Positions 1 through 8,097 are shown, numbered from the stretch's first letter. The stretch: DNA of 14,982 bases from Bacillota bacterium (GCA_023435855.1 JAEZLG010000237.1:1-14982), one strand, 5' to 3'. Translations and numbers: made by a program. Notes: generated by a model from the letters alone, not told the origin.

Positions 1-22
1 GCCTCGGTGCCTGCCAAAGCCC

Positions 23-706
23 TTACTCAGCAAAGTAATAGCCAACTCCCCATTTTGTCATGATATGCGAAGGATTCGCCGGATCTTCCTCTACCTTTTC
101 GCGTAATCTGCGGATATGCACGTCAACGGTACGAAAATCGCCGATATAATCGGATCCCCATATGGTTTCCAAAAGTTCGTCGCGGCTGAACACCTTGCCC
201 GGATTGTACATGAAAAGCTGTAAAAGGTCGAATTCTTTTACCGTGAGATTGATGGGTTGCCCGTGGGCTGTAACGTTACGGTTACCAATATTGATATAAA
301 GACCACCGGCCGTGACCTCAATCTTGGGAGCATCCTTCGCGGCGGAAGTACGTCTTAAAATACTCTTTATACGTGCCTTTACTTCGAGGATATTGAAGGG
401 TTTGGTCATGTAGTCGTCCGCGCCGTATTCAAGGCCGAGTATTTTATCCATATCCTCGCCTTTAGCGGTGAGCATTATTATAGGAACACTGCTTCTCTCA
501 CGAATTGCTTGACACACCTCGATGCCTGAGAGCTTGGGAAGCATCACGTCAAGCAGAATCAGATCATACTCGTTTCTAAATACCTTCTCCAGCGCCTCCT
601 CGCCATCGGCGGCAGAATCCGTTTCATAACCATCATGTTCAAGGGCAAATTTCAATCCCTTGAGAATAAGCGGTTCGTCATCCACGAGTAAAATACGTTT
701 GGCCAT
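23..706 (-). CDS. OmpR/PhoB-family response regulator (WalR/PhoP-like)
   Basis: DNA-binding response regulator of a two-component system, 227 aa. The N-terminal receiver domain (about 1-115) has the acidic pair D9-D10, the phospho-acceptor D53 in a LLLDVMLP context, T80 and K102 in TKPF. The C-terminal winged-helix domain (about 130-226) ends with the typical VDVHIRRLREK helix and a WGVGYYF wing. Overall it resembles WalR/PhoP of Firmicutes, but the sequence does not show which signal it serves. The ATG start is preceded by GGGGAGG about 8 nt upstream (714-720). It diverges from a cell-wall carboxypeptidase gene and has its own extended -10 promoter. The cognate histidine kinase would be expected beyond position 1. 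Family assignment is very sure; the specific orthologue is an inference. Confidence 0.95.
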   Translation of the reverse strand: MAKRILLVDDEPLILKGLKFALEHDGYETDSAADGEEALEKVFRNEYDLILLDVMLPKLSGIEVCQAIRERSSVPIIMLTAKGEDMDKILGLEYGADDYMTKPFNILEVKARIKSILRRTSAAKDAPKIEVTAGGLYINIGNRNVTAHGQPINLTVKEFDLLQLFMYNPGKVFSRDELLETIWGSDYIGDFRTVDVHIRRLREKVEEDPANPSHIMTKWGVGYYFAE

Positions 707-769
707 TGTGTTTCCTCCCCGAAAAGCGGCGCTTTCCGTGATATCGAATCATTGGCAAATAATAATTGT

Positions 770-798
770 ATTATACCATACCGATCGTTTCGTGATAA
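770..798 (-). promoter_or_regulatory. SigA-type promoter of the response regulator gene
   Basis: On the minus strand, the -10 box TATAAT (770-775) is preceded by TGG, giving an extended -10. A 17-nt spacer separates it from the -35 box TTATCA (793-798, 4 of 6 matches to TTGACA). The start point would be near 763, leaving a leader of about 55 nt before the ATG at 706. Confidence 0.7.
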
Positions 799-809
799 CT
801 CCATTTGTA

Positions 810-827
810 AAGTTTGTATGCAAACTT
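810..827. promoter_or_regulatory. Inverted repeat between divergent promoters, candidate operator
   Basis: Perfect 7-bp arms AAGTTTG (810-816) and CAAACTT (821-827) flank TATG. Its centre (818.5) is exactly midway between the -35 boxes of the leftward (793-798) and rightward (839-844) promoters, with 11 nt on each side. A direct repeat TTTGTA (804-809 and 813-818) overlaps it. This suggests a shared regulator site, possibly for the adjacent response regulator, but the protein that binds is unknown. Confidence 0.4.
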
Positions 828-838
828 GCCATAAAGCC

Positions 839-868
839 TGTACAAAACGGGGCGGATTTTGTTATACT
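839..868 (+). promoter_or_regulatory. SigA-type promoter of the carboxypeptidase gene
   Basis: The -10 box TATACT (863-868) is preceded by TGT, giving an extended -10. The -35 box TGTACA (839-844, 4 of 6) lies 18 nt upstream. Predicted start is near 875, with a leader of about 85 nt to the TTG at 960. The leader carries a short inverted repeat, GGTATA/TATACC (907-921), of unknown meaning. Confidence 0.55.
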
Positions 869-959
869 GAATTAAATTTGACCAATATTTCCATGTTTGG
901 CCGGCGGGTATAGTTTATACCGCAGTCATAATCTCACCGGTTTGAAAGGATGACAAGTC

Positions 960-2330
960 TTGAAACGTTTCTTAACCGCTTTTTTGGCGCTATGCCTTAC
1001 GATAGTTTTTTTACCTGCATCCGCGCTTGCGCAATTCGATCCGGACAGCGTTACTACACCGCATATCGTTTTGATGGATGTGGATACAGGTGCTATCCTC
1101 TATCAGAAGAATGCAGATGAAAAGGCTTTCCCCGCCAGTACTACCAAAATTATGACGGCGATACTCGCCATTGAGAACAATGACCTCGAAGAAGAAGTAA
1201 CCGTAGGCGATTCCGTAGAGTCCAAAGGCTCCTTAATGAATATACTCCCCGGAGAAAAGTTCAGCCTGCGCGACCTGATCTATGGAATGATGCTCGTGTC
1301 CGGCAACGACGCCTCGCGCGCTATAGCCGAACACATCTCAGGGTCCGAGAGTGCATTTGCGGAGCTGATGAACGCAAAAGCACAAACGCTCGGTATGACC
1401 GGCACGCATTTTGTAAAGCCTAACGGCCTTCATAAGGACGATCATTATACCACGGCTCACGACATAGCCCTCTTAACACAGTATGCCATGAAAAACGCGA
1501 CCTTCCGCGAGATTGTTAAGACATCCACCTATCAGGTACCGCCCACCAACCGTGACAGCGATGGGTATTTATTGGAAAACACCAACAAGCTCATCCACAC
1601 TACAAAAGACGATACAAACAGCTACGAATATAGATATGCGACCGGTGTAAAGACCGGCGATACCGATCAAGCGGGGCGCTGCCTTGTGGCTTCTGCCAGC
1701 AAGGACGGCGTTAACCTCATATTGGTGCTTTTCGGTGACAAGGGAAAATACGATCGCTTTGAAAATGCCGCAAAGTTTTTCGAATGGGGATTTGCCAACT
1801 ACGCCACCGTCACCCCATCCGAGCTCGGCCTTGCAAGCACACTCGAAAAGAGCATAGCAAATGCAAGTTTTGAAGATGAAGCAAGTGGCCAACTTACAGT
1901 AAACATTGACTTTGCGGATAAGAAAATATGCGGTCTCGGTGACTTCATTAACGAGCTTAAAGCAAACGCCGCCTCCATCACTACCACGGAATCGCTTGAC
2001 CGTACCTTGTCGGCACCGATAGAAGCCAACGAAGTCTTAGGCACCATCACGTATAAGTACAACGACCAAACACTGTTTACAGCCAACATGGTCGCTTCGC
2101 GCGCAATTGCTGAAATCGGCGTTTCGGCAAGCGACAACCCTAGCCCGAGCCCGTTTTTACTCGACCCTCCGGATGGTACCGGCCAAAAATCGAGTCCGTG
2201 GGTATTTTGGATCATCGTAATAATGGTGCTGCTTATCGGTTTTGTGATATTACGCATCCTCGCCATGCGTAAGGCCCGCAGGCGCGCAGCGCGCCGCAGG
2301 CGTACTGCGTACCGGGTATACAGAAGATAG
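960..2330 (+). CDS. D-alanyl-D-alanine carboxypeptidase (peptidase S11, PBP5/DacF type)
   Basis: Penicillin-binding protein that trims the terminal D-Ala from peptidoglycan stem peptides outside the membrane; 456 aa. The signal peptide runs from 1 to about 24 (ASALA, then QF). All three active-site motifs are present: S60-T-T-K63, S114-G-N116 and K231-T-G233. A C-terminal domain follows to about 400, then a proline/serine linker, one hydrophobic membrane segment (about 414-433) and a cytoplasmic tail with 11 Arg and one Lys in its last 20 residues. The start is TTG, chosen because GAAAGGA (944-950) lies 9 nt upstream and because the next Met (residue 39) would remove the signal peptide. DacF or another S11 paralogue are both possible. 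The divergent response regulator suggests envelope-linked control (inference). Confidence 0.95.
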   Translation: MKRFLTAFLALCLTIVFLPASALAQFDPDSVTTPHIVLMDVDTGAILYQKNADEKAFPASTTKIMTAILAIENNDLEEEVTVGDSVESKGSLMNILPGEKFSLRDLIYGMMLVSGNDASRAIAEHISGSESAFAELMNAKAQTLGMTGTHFVKPNGLHKDDHYTTAHDIALLTQYAMKNATFREIVKTSTYQVPPTNRDSDGYLLENTNKLIHTTKDDTNSYEYRYATGVKTGDTDQAGRCLVASASKDGVNLILVLFGDKGKYDRFENAAKFFEWGFANYATVTPSELGLASTLEKSIANASFEDEASGQLTVNIDFADKKICGLGDFINELKANAASITTTESLDRTLSAPIEANEVLGTITYKYNDQTLFTANMVASRAIAEIGVSASDNPSPSPFLLDPPDGTGQKSSPWVFWIIVIMVLLIGFVILRILAMRKARRRAARRRRTAYRVYRR

Positions 2331-2355
2331 GTAAATTGGTCACGTTAACGATCAT

Positions 2356-2394
2356 GCGGGTTGGATGCTCCTAAAGCAGCCAGCCCGCGTTTTT
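2356..2394 (+). terminator. Rho-independent terminator of the carboxypeptidase gene
   Basis: The stem GCGGGTTGG (2356-2364) pairs with CCAGCCCGC (2380-2388) with one G-T pair. An inner TGCT/AGCA stem sits in the loop, and TTTTT (2390-2394) follows. The T-run is on the plus strand only, so it serves the carboxypeptidase and not the convergent ftsY. Confidence 0.85.
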
Positions 2395-2429
2395 GTCATA
2401 AATTTATAACTTATGATGCTCTCTTCAGT

Positions 2430-3335
2430 TTATAGAATTGCTTGCGCAAACGCATCGGGGTCAAACGGGCGGAGATCGTCGATTCCCTCGCCAACACCTA
2501 CGAAGCGTACGGGCAGCCCCAACTCTTTTTTAACCGCTACCGCTACACCGCCCTTAGCAGTGCCGTCAAGCTTTGTGAGAATAACACCTGTAAGGCCGGT
2601 ACTTACATCGAATGCTTTCGCCTGTAAAAGCGCGTTTTGCCCGGTAGTGGCGTCGAGTACCAAAAGCGATTCCACCCGCACGTCCGGAAGTTCCCGCGCG
2701 ATTACGCGGCGTATCTTTTCAAGCTCGCTCATGAGATTTTTCTTGTTGTGAAGCCTGCCCGCAGTATCACACATTAAAATATCGCGGTTTTTAGCTTTAA
2801 ACGAGGCGATAGCATCAAATACCACAGCTGCCGGGTCAGCCCCTTCGCCATGCTTCACGATAGGGGTCTCGGCGCGCTGTGCCCATACGGTGAGCTGCTC
2901 CGCAGCCGCCGCGCGAAATGTATCCGCCGCTGCGATGAGCGGCTTTCTACCCGCCTCATGGTAATAGTGAGCGAGTTTGCCAATGGAGGTCGTTTTCCCA
3001 ACTCCATTTACGCCTACAATTAAAAGCACCATGCTTTCATTACTCTCAGCAAACGGCGTTTCTGGCCGCATGGCATCAGCAAGTATGTGCATAAGCTCCG
3101 TCTTTGCTTCGGAACGTTCCTTGATTTTATCGCGCGAAACGACGTCACGTAAGCGATCAAGAAGTTCTTCTGCCGTTTCGTAGCCCATATCGGCCACAAT
3201 CATAGCCTCCTCGAGCTCCTCGAAAAATGCCTCGTTCACACGCTCGGGTCGCGAGAAAACAGCGGAAAGCATACCACCGCCGGTTTTAGAAAGCCCTTGT
3301 TTCAGTTTTGCAAAAAAACCTGTTTTATTTTCCAT
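2430..3335 (-). CDS. ftsY: Signal recognition particle receptor FtsY
   Basis: SRP-type GTPase that docks the SRP-ribosome complex at the membrane for co-translational insertion; 301 aa. The N domain spans about 30-95 and is preceded by only a short N-terminal stretch (an MENKTGFFAKLKQGL helix, typical of Firmicutes). NG-domain motifs: P-loop GVNGVGKTT (108-116), DTFRAAAAEQL (138-148), DTAGR (190-194), TKLDGTAKGG (254-263) and the closing GVGEGIDDLRPFD. The ATG at 3335 is preferred over a TTG at 3383, because the latter would add 16 unusual residues inside smc. Only 13 nt separate it from the smc stop, and the ribosome site (AAAG) is weak, so translational coupling to smc is likely. No ffh gene is seen downstream. 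Confidence 0.97.
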   Translation of the reverse strand: MENKTGFFAKLKQGLSKTGGGMLSAVFSRPERVNEAFFEELEEAMIVADMGYETAEELLDRLRDVVSRDKIKERSEAKTELMHILADAMRPETPFAESNESMVLLIVGVNGVGKTTSIGKLAHYYHEAGRKPLIAAADTFRAAAAEQLTVWAQRAETPIVKHGEGADPAAVVFDAIASFKAKNRDILMCDTAGRLHNKKNLMSELEKIRRVIARELPDVRVESLLVLDATTGQNALLQAKAFDVSTGLTGVILTKLDGTAKGGVAVAVKKELGLPVRFVGVGEGIDDLRPFDPDAFAQAIL

Positions 3336-3348
3336 ATTCTTTACACGC

Positions 3349-6300
3349 TCACGCCGTTTCGCTGAATTTAGCTGAAACAACACGGGAAACGCCCTTTTCC
3401 TCCATCGCTACACCGTAGAGCGTGTCACAGACCTCCATGCTCCCCTTACGGTGCGTAATTAAAATAAATTGGGTATCATCCGAATAGTTGCGTACATATT
3501 CGGCAAAATTGCTCACGTTCGCCTCGTCGAGAGAAGATTCTATCTCGTCGAGTATGCAAAACGCTGTTGGTTTAAGCTTGAGGATGGCAAATAAAAGCGC
3601 GATGGCCGTAAGCGCACGTTCACCGCCTGAAAGAAGCGTAAGAAGCTGCAGCTTCTTACCCGGCGGCTGTGCGATAATCTCGATATCACAGTTGAGTACA
3701 TCATTTTCATCCGCAAGCATAAGCTCCGCCCTGCCGCCACCAAATAGCTCCGCGAACACCACACCGAAATTCTCTTGGATACGCATGAACTGTTTTTTAA
3801 ATTCTGCTGCCATGGTTTCTACAAGGTCGCCGATGAGTGTTTGGAGGTCCGCTTCAGCCTTGAGGAGATCCTCGCATTGGACGTTCAAATGCTCATGCCG
3901 TTCCTTAACTGCCTTGTAGTCTTCTATAGATTTAACATTTACGTCGCCAAGCGCACGTATCTGCTTCTTTAACTCATCCGCACGGATGTGTGAGGAGGTG
4001 ACGGCGATCTGCTTGCGCAACGGCAGAGCATTTTCGTAAGTAAGCTCGTATTCCTCCCATATCCTGTCCTGTTGCGCCTTTAATTCCATTTCGGCTTTGC
4101 TATGGTTGATTTCGGCCTTGTGGCGGCGCTCGCGAAGGTCATTTAACTCTGTAGAAAGCTTCTCACGGCGCTCACGTGCTACATCGAGCGCATGGACGTG
4201 CTTTTCCCGCTCTTCCTCCTGTGCGTGAAGCTGCTCGGTCAGTACATCAAGGTCCTTACGTTCAGCGTCGATTCGCGAACCCAAATTGCTGCGCTGCGCA
4301 TTGAGTTCCTTTACCTGCGCCAAAAGATTTTCGGCTGTTTGGTGATCCTTAGCAACGGTAAGCTTTAGAGCATCTGCCTCTGCTGAAAGCCTTTTATGCT
4401 CATTCTGCGTAGATATATACTCCTTTTCGAGCGACATGCGGGTAACTTTTTGCTGTGTCAGCCGTTCGGCCGAAATCGCTTGCAAGCCACGTGCCGCATT
4501 AAGCGACTCCTGTGTAAGCCTTACATCCTCGCGGGTCGCCACATTGCCCTGCTCCAAGCTTTGCTGTGCAGCTTCCGCCTCGCTGCGCCGTGTTTTTATA
4601 TCTTCGAGATTATCGTTTAATTGCGAGCGTTCGAGCCTTGTGCGGTCGATAGCGTCGAGGTTTTGCTGCACATATTTTAGTACGATATCAAGCTTTTCCT
4701 TCTGTGCAGCGAGTTCCACATCTTGCTCGTGGAGTTTTTTCAAAAGTTCCTGCATTTCCTCGTTTTTCTCATCGAGTTTCGCGGCCGCGTTTTCCATAGC
4801 GGCATTCTTTTCAGCAACGCGCTTATCAAACGAGGCAATACGGCCGGTGAGTTCTTCGATTTCGCGCTCCCTGCCAACAAGACTAAACTCACGTTTTTGC
4901 GTACTGCCGCCTGTCATAGACCCTCCGGGGTTGATGATATCACCCCGAAGCGTTGCGATACGAAAGGCACCATGTGCGGTACGATTAATGGCAAGGCCTG
5001 CATCAATATCGCGAACGAGTACTGTGCGGCCAAGCAGGTTTTCCATAACGCCCCGGTAGCGCTCATCGTAGCCGACAAGCTCCGAGGCGATGCCTAAAAA
5101 CCCATCCACACGGCAAGCGTTTTTTTCGTGCTCGTTCAAAAGCCTGCCGCGCATGGCAGCGACCGGTAATAATGTAGCACGGCCGTAATCCCTTTTGCGA
5201 AGATATTCTATAACATACTTGGCGTCCTGCTCAGTAGGCGTGACGATGTTTTGAAGTGCTGAGCCAAGCGTCATTTCAATTGCTGTTTCATATTGCTCGG
5301 GCACGTGCAACAGCTCCGCTACAACGCCCTCTATGCGCTTTTTGAGCTCTATGTCGCGCTCGCTGTCGCGCAAGACATTTTTAACGCTAGCGTAATAGCC
5401 CTCGTGGGCACGCTTCATTTCGCTTAAAACCTTAACACGTGATTTTTCAGCCTCCAGAGTTTGCTCCATATGGCGCATTTCATCGCGCAAGGAACGAAGC
5501 GAAACGTTAAGCTCGTTGCATGCTGCAATAGCGCTTTTGTGTGCGGCGTCAAGCGCTTCGCGCTTTTCCTTTTGCGAAGCATAGTCCTTCTTAGCTTCTT
5601 TTGCCTCCGCATCGAGCTTTTCGTCCTTTTCAAGGAGCGCTTTTTCCTCTGCATCCACAGCTGCGGCGCGGTCCAAAATAGCACTTTGCATAGCTTCAAA
5701 CCTCGAAAGCAGGCCTTTAGCGTCTGCGAGGCGGTTCATCGCCTCGATGATACTATTTTTCTGGCTGTCGAGAAGCGCTTCCTTTTGTTCAATATCCGTA
5801 TTCTGCGCGGAAAGCTCGGCTTCAGTCGTAACAAGTTCCTCTTCGTTTTCCTCAAAGCGCTTGCGGTTTTGCTCTATATTTTGTGAAAGAACCTCGAGGC
5901 TTGCCTGATACATGCTGAGTTTCCCACCGCTTTCACGGATTGATTCCTCAAGCCTTTCACGCTCGCGCAAAGCGTTTTCTATGCGCTCTAAAAGCACCTT
6001 CGAGTCGCCCGTGCGTGACTCAACGCCCGAAGAAAGCTTTAGGAGCTCATTTTGAAGAGCGCTGATGGTATTGCTTACAGCACGCTCCTTCTCCTCTTTA
6101 TCGGCGCATTCAGCGTTGAGCGCAGCAAAAAGACCATCCTGCGACTGCAGTTCTTCATCAAACTGCGCTAAACCGGCCTTAAGGTTTTCTATACGTTCAT
6201 TTAATTTATCGTACTGGTATAAAAAGAGGTTGACTTCGATTTCCTTCAATTCGTCGCGTAACTTTAAATATTCCCGTGCTGCAAGGCTTTCGGATTCGAG

Positions 6301-6912
6301 CGGGCCGAGTTGCCGGGCTAGTTCCTCTAAAATGTCGGTAAGACGTACGAGGTTTTTCTTGGTGTCATCAAGCTTGTTTTCAGCCTCAGTTTTACGGACG
6401 CGATATTTTGATATACCGGCAGCCTCTTCAAACGCCGCGCGGCGTGCGCCGGATTTGCTTGAGAGTATTTCCTCTACCTTACCCTGCCCGATGATAGAAT
6501 ACCCTTCTTTACCTATACCTGTATCCCGAAACACCGCTGCGATATCCTTGAGTCTGCATGCAGTACGATTAAGAAGGTATTCACTTTCGCCACTGCGGTA
6601 TATCCTTCTTGTAACGGATACCTCAGAATAATCGACGGGCAGCATGCCATCGGTATTATCAAACGTAAGGGTCACTTCACAAAACGCCTGCGGCTTACGC
6701 TGCTCGGTGCCGTTGAAAATAACGTCCTCCATGCGCGTTCCCCGGAGTGCTCTGGCACTTTGTTCGCCCAAAACCCAGCGAACAGCATCGGCTATATTGC
6801 TCTTGCCGCTGCCGTTAGGGCCGATTATGGCCGTGATACCGTCTTGAAACTCTATCTCGGTTTTTTTTGCGAACGACTTGAAGCCGTTAATCTCCAGTTT
6901 TGTCAGCCGCAA
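3349..6912 (-). CDS. smc: Chromosome partition/condensin protein SMC
   Basis: ATPase core of the bacterial SMC-ScpAB condensin, which compacts and segregates the chromosome; 1187 aa, normal family length. Head N-lobe: Walker A GPNGSGKSN (31-39). The long coiled coil (about 170-510) leads to a hinge (about 525-670) with the GGSMTGGS signature (663-670), then a returning coil (about 680-1030). Head C-lobe: ABC signature LSGGE (1094-1098), Walker B FCILDE (D1122, E1123) and D-loop SLDEANV (1127-1133). The start is TTG, fixed by the conserved N-terminus (RLTKLEINGFKSF) and by the absence of an earlier in-frame start. The ribosome site is poor (AAAGG about 14 nt upstream). It has its own promoter in the gap behind rnc and forms a unit with ftsY. 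Confidence 0.98.
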   Translation of the reverse strand: MRLTKLEINGFKSFAKKTEIEFQDGITAIIGPNGSGKSNIADAVRWVLGEQSARALRGTRMEDVIFNGTEQRKPQAFCEVTLTFDNTDGMLPVDYSEVSVTRRIYRSGESEYLLNRTACRLKDIAAVFRDTGIGKEGYSIIGQGKVEEILSSKSGARRAAFEEAAGISKYRVRKTEAENKLDDTKKNLVRLTDILEELARQLGPLESESLAAREYLKLRDELKEIEVNLFLYQYDKLNERIENLKAGLAQFDEELQSQDGLFAALNAECADKEEKERAVSNTISALQNELLKLSSGVESRTGDSKVLLERIENALRERERLEESIRESGGKLSMYQASLEVLSQNIEQNRKRFEENEEELVTTEAELSAQNTDIEQKEALLDSQKNSIIEAMNRLADAKGLLSRFEAMQSAILDRAAAVDAEEKALLEKDEKLDAEAKEAKKDYASQKEKREALDAAHKSAIAACNELNVSLRSLRDEMRHMEQTLEAEKSRVKVLSEMKRAHEGYYASVKNVLRDSERDIELKKRIEGVVAELLHVPEQYETAIEMTLGSALQNIVTPTEQDAKYVIEYLRKRDYGRATLLPVAAMRGRLLNEHEKNACRVDGFLGIASELVGYDERYRGVMENLLGRTVLVRDIDAGLAINRTAHGAFRIATLRGDIINPGGSMTGGSTQKREFSLVGREREIEELTGRIASFDKRVAEKNAAMENAAAKLDEKNEEMQELLKKLHEQDVELAAQKEKLDIVLKYVQQNLDAIDRTRLERSQLNDNLEDIKTRRSEAEAAQQSLEQGNVATREDVRLTQESLNAARGLQAISAERLTQQKVTRMSLEKEYISTQNEHKRLSAEADALKLTVAKDHQTAENLLAQVKELNAQRSNLGSRIDAERKDLDVLTEQLHAQEEEREKHVHALDVARERREKLSTELNDLRERRHKAEINHSKAEMELKAQQDRIWEEYELTYENALPLRKQIAVTSSHIRADELKKQIRALGDVNVKSIEDYKAVKERHEHLNVQCEDLLKAEADLQTLIGDLVETMAAEFKKQFMRIQENFGVVFAELFGGGRAELMLADENDVLNCDIEIIAQPPGKKLQLLTLLSGGERALTAIALLFAILKLKPTAFCILDEIESSLDEANVSNFAEYVRNYSDDTQFILITHRKGSMEVCDTLYGVAMEEKGVSRVVSAKFSETA

Positions 6913-6945
6913 ATCCGTGCACCATACCTTTATAAATTACAGCTT

Positions 6946-6975
6946 ATTGTACCATATGTTGTATGGGCAATGCAA
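6946..6975 (-). promoter_or_regulatory. SigA-type promoter of smc-ftsY
   Basis: On the minus strand, TACAAT (6946-6951) is preceded by TGG (extended -10). An 18-nt spacer separates it from TTGCAT (6970-6975). It lies in the 89-bp gap between rnc and smc. I see no intrinsic terminator for rnc in this gap, so read-through from rnc is also possible. Confidence 0.55.
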
Positions 6976-7001
6976 TTTTTTACAATATTTCGATGTGCTT
7001 T

Positions 7002-7709
7002 TTATATAGAACCCGTAAGCTTTTCGAGCGCTATCTTGGCCGCGTGCTGCCCGGCTTCCTGTTTAGAGCCTGCCTCTCCTTCTCCCATCGCCTTACCGCC
7101 TACATCAACACGCATGGTAAACATTTTTTTATGATCCGGCCCGCTTGCACCTGCGAAAACATAGTTCACATTACCAAGGCGCTGCTTTTGCACATATTCC
7201 TGAAGCATGGTTTTATAATCTTTACCCGCAACGCCTGAAACCGCTTCTGCTATGCTGTTTTTCGCATAACGCAAAATGAGGGACGACGCGGCGCTAAGCC
7301 CGCCATCCAAATATACCGCTCCGATTACAGCCTCCATAGCATCCGCCAAAATGGAGGGCTTCTCGCGACCTCCGGAGTGTTCCTCGCCGCGGCTTAATAA
7401 AAGTGACTCCCCGAGACTCAAGTCAAGGGCAATCTTATGAAGCGCAGGCTCATAAACGGCAAGCGCACGCGCGCGCGTCATGCCTCCCTCATCCATATCG
7501 GGGTAATGCTTAAAAAGATATTCGCTTACGCAAAGCTCTGTAACTGCATCGCCTAAAAACTCCAGCCGTTCGTTATAAATACTGGCTCTTCCGTCGCCCT
7601 TTACGTAAGAAGCGTGCGTCAAGGCAGCGTTTAAAAGTGATACATCCTGAAATCTGTATTGGAGTCTTTGCTGCAACGTTTCTAAAAGCTCCGCCCTTTT
7701 TGTATCCAC
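7002..7709 (-). CDS. rnc: Ribonuclease III
   Basis: Double-strand-specific endoribonuclease that processes rRNA precursors and structured mRNAs; 235 aa. The N-terminal nuclease domain holds the signature ERLEFLGDAV (47-56) with E50 and D54, and the second acidic pair D123 and E126 in LADAMEAVIGA. A double-stranded RNA-binding domain (about 163-232) ends with a GSKQEAGQHAAKIAL helix. The GTG start is supported by GGGAGA about 8 nt upstream. In this cluster rnc commonly sits between acpP and smc. It is separated from acpP by 70 bp containing a strong hairpin, so part of its transcription may be limited by that element. Confidence 0.97.
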   Translation of the reverse strand: MDTKRAELLETLQQRLQYRFQDVSLLNAALTHASYVKGDGRASIYNERLEFLGDAVTELCVSEYLFKHYPDMDEGGMTRARALAVYEPALHKIALDLSLGESLLLSRGEEHSGGREKPSILADAMEAVIGAVYLDGGLSAASSLILRYAKNSIAEAVSGVAGKDYKTMLQEYVQKQRLGNVNYVFAGASGPDHKKMFTMRVDVGGKAMGEGEAGSKQEAGQHAAKIALEKLTGSI

Positions 7710-7739
7710 GGCATTTCTCCCAAATTCTCATTTATGTCA

Positions 7740-7767
7740 AATACCCGCATCCTTCGATGCGGGTATT
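7740..7767 (-). terminator. Hairpin after acpP, probable terminator or attenuator
   Basis: Perfect 12-bp stem AATACCCGCATC (7740-7751) and GATGCGGGTATT (7756-7767) with a 4-nt loop. In the acpP direction it is followed only by TTTGACAT, a weak T-tract. It may end most acpP transcripts while letting some through to rnc. Confidence 0.6.
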
Positions 7768-7779
7768 GTGCGCATTTTA

Positions 7780-8007
7780 TTACTTTTTCTTGTTAATGAA
7801 ACCGATGATATCGTTCACGGTGCGAATGAGGGGAAGCTCATCGTCGGGGATTTCGATGTCGAACTCCTGCTCGAGATCCATCACCAGCTCTACAACATCG
7901 AGAGAATCGGCCTTAAGGTCTTCAATGAGGCTGGATTCAGGCTTGATATTTTCCTCGGAGATATCGAGTTGCTTTGCGATGATCGCACGGACTTTTTCAA
8001 ACTGCAA
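7780..8007 (-). CDS. acpP: Acyl carrier protein
   Basis: Carrier of growing acyl chains in type II fatty-acid synthesis, and acyl donor to the PlsX/PlsY route; 75 aa, the usual length. The 4'-phosphopantetheine attachment serine is S35 in ADSLDVVELVM, followed by the conserved acidic helix DLEQEFDIEIPD. The start chosen is TTG at 8007, giving MQFEKVRAIIAKQL, because GGAAAGGTGG (8017-8026) lies 9 nt upstream and the N-terminus then matches other ACPs. Starting at TTG 8028 would put that ribosome site inside the coding region. It lies behind plsX but has its own TTGACA promoter. No other fab genes are in the window. Confidence 0.95.
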   Translation of the reverse strand: MQFEKVRAIIAKQLDISEENIKPESSLIEDLKADSLDVVELVMDLEQEFDIEIPDDELPLIRTVNDIIGFINKKK

Positions 8008-8016
8008 AACGTTGCA

Positions 8017-8026
8017 CCACCTTTCC
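8017..8026 (-). promoter_or_regulatory. Ribosome binding site that sets the acpP TTG start
   Basis: GGAAAGGTGG on the minus strand lies 9 nt before the TTG at 8005-8007. It falls inside the 7-codon extension a longest-frame reading would give, so it argues for the shorter 75-aa protein. Confidence 0.7.
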
Positions 8027-8030
8027 AAAG

Positions 8031-8071
8031 ACTATTCTGAAAAATAAAGGGATGATTTCTTCCTGAATAGT
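8031..8071. repeat. Inverted repeat spanning the acpP promoter and leader
   Basis: Perfect 7-bp arms ACTATTC (8031-8037) and GAATAGT (8065-8071), 27 nt apart. One arm overlaps the predicted -10 box of acpP and the other lies in the leader, so a DNA-level site or looping element fits better than an RNA hairpin. It may also be chance. Confidence 0.3.
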
Positions 8072-8097
8072 TTAGCCTTAACTTGCCGCGCTGTCAA
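8069..8097 (-). promoter_or_regulatory. Promoter of acpP overlapping the plsX stop codon
   Basis: A perfect TTGACA (8092-8097) contains the plsX TGA stop. A 17-nt spacer and TAAACT (8069-8074, 4 of 6) follow. Predicted start is near 8062. It would allow acpP to be made in excess over plsX. Confidence 0.6.

Noticed and set aside
1..33. Possible start of a downstream histidine kinase at a TTG (31-33, minus strand) overlapping the response regulator stop, reading LLSKGFGRHRG to the edge.
   Set aside because: Only 11 codons are visible, the GGGGAG site is about 13 nt away, and another TTG in the next bases is equally possible. A kinase here is expected but not shown.
908..934. GTATAG...CATAATCT resembling a SigE-type promoter before the carboxypeptidase gene.
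   Set aside because: Spacing is about 2 nt too short and the -35 match is weak; the upstream SigA-type promoter is better.
2413..5886. Several long open frames on the plus strand across ftsY and smc (for example 4436-5059).
   Set aside because: They are antisense shadows of two clear conserved genes, with serine/arginine/cysteine-rich, domainless products and no ribosome sites.
7705..7739. TTGACA directly after the acpP hairpin as a -35 box for rnc.
   Set aside because: At 16-18 nt there is no acceptable -10 (AGAAAT, GAAATG), and the start point would fall at or inside the rnc start.
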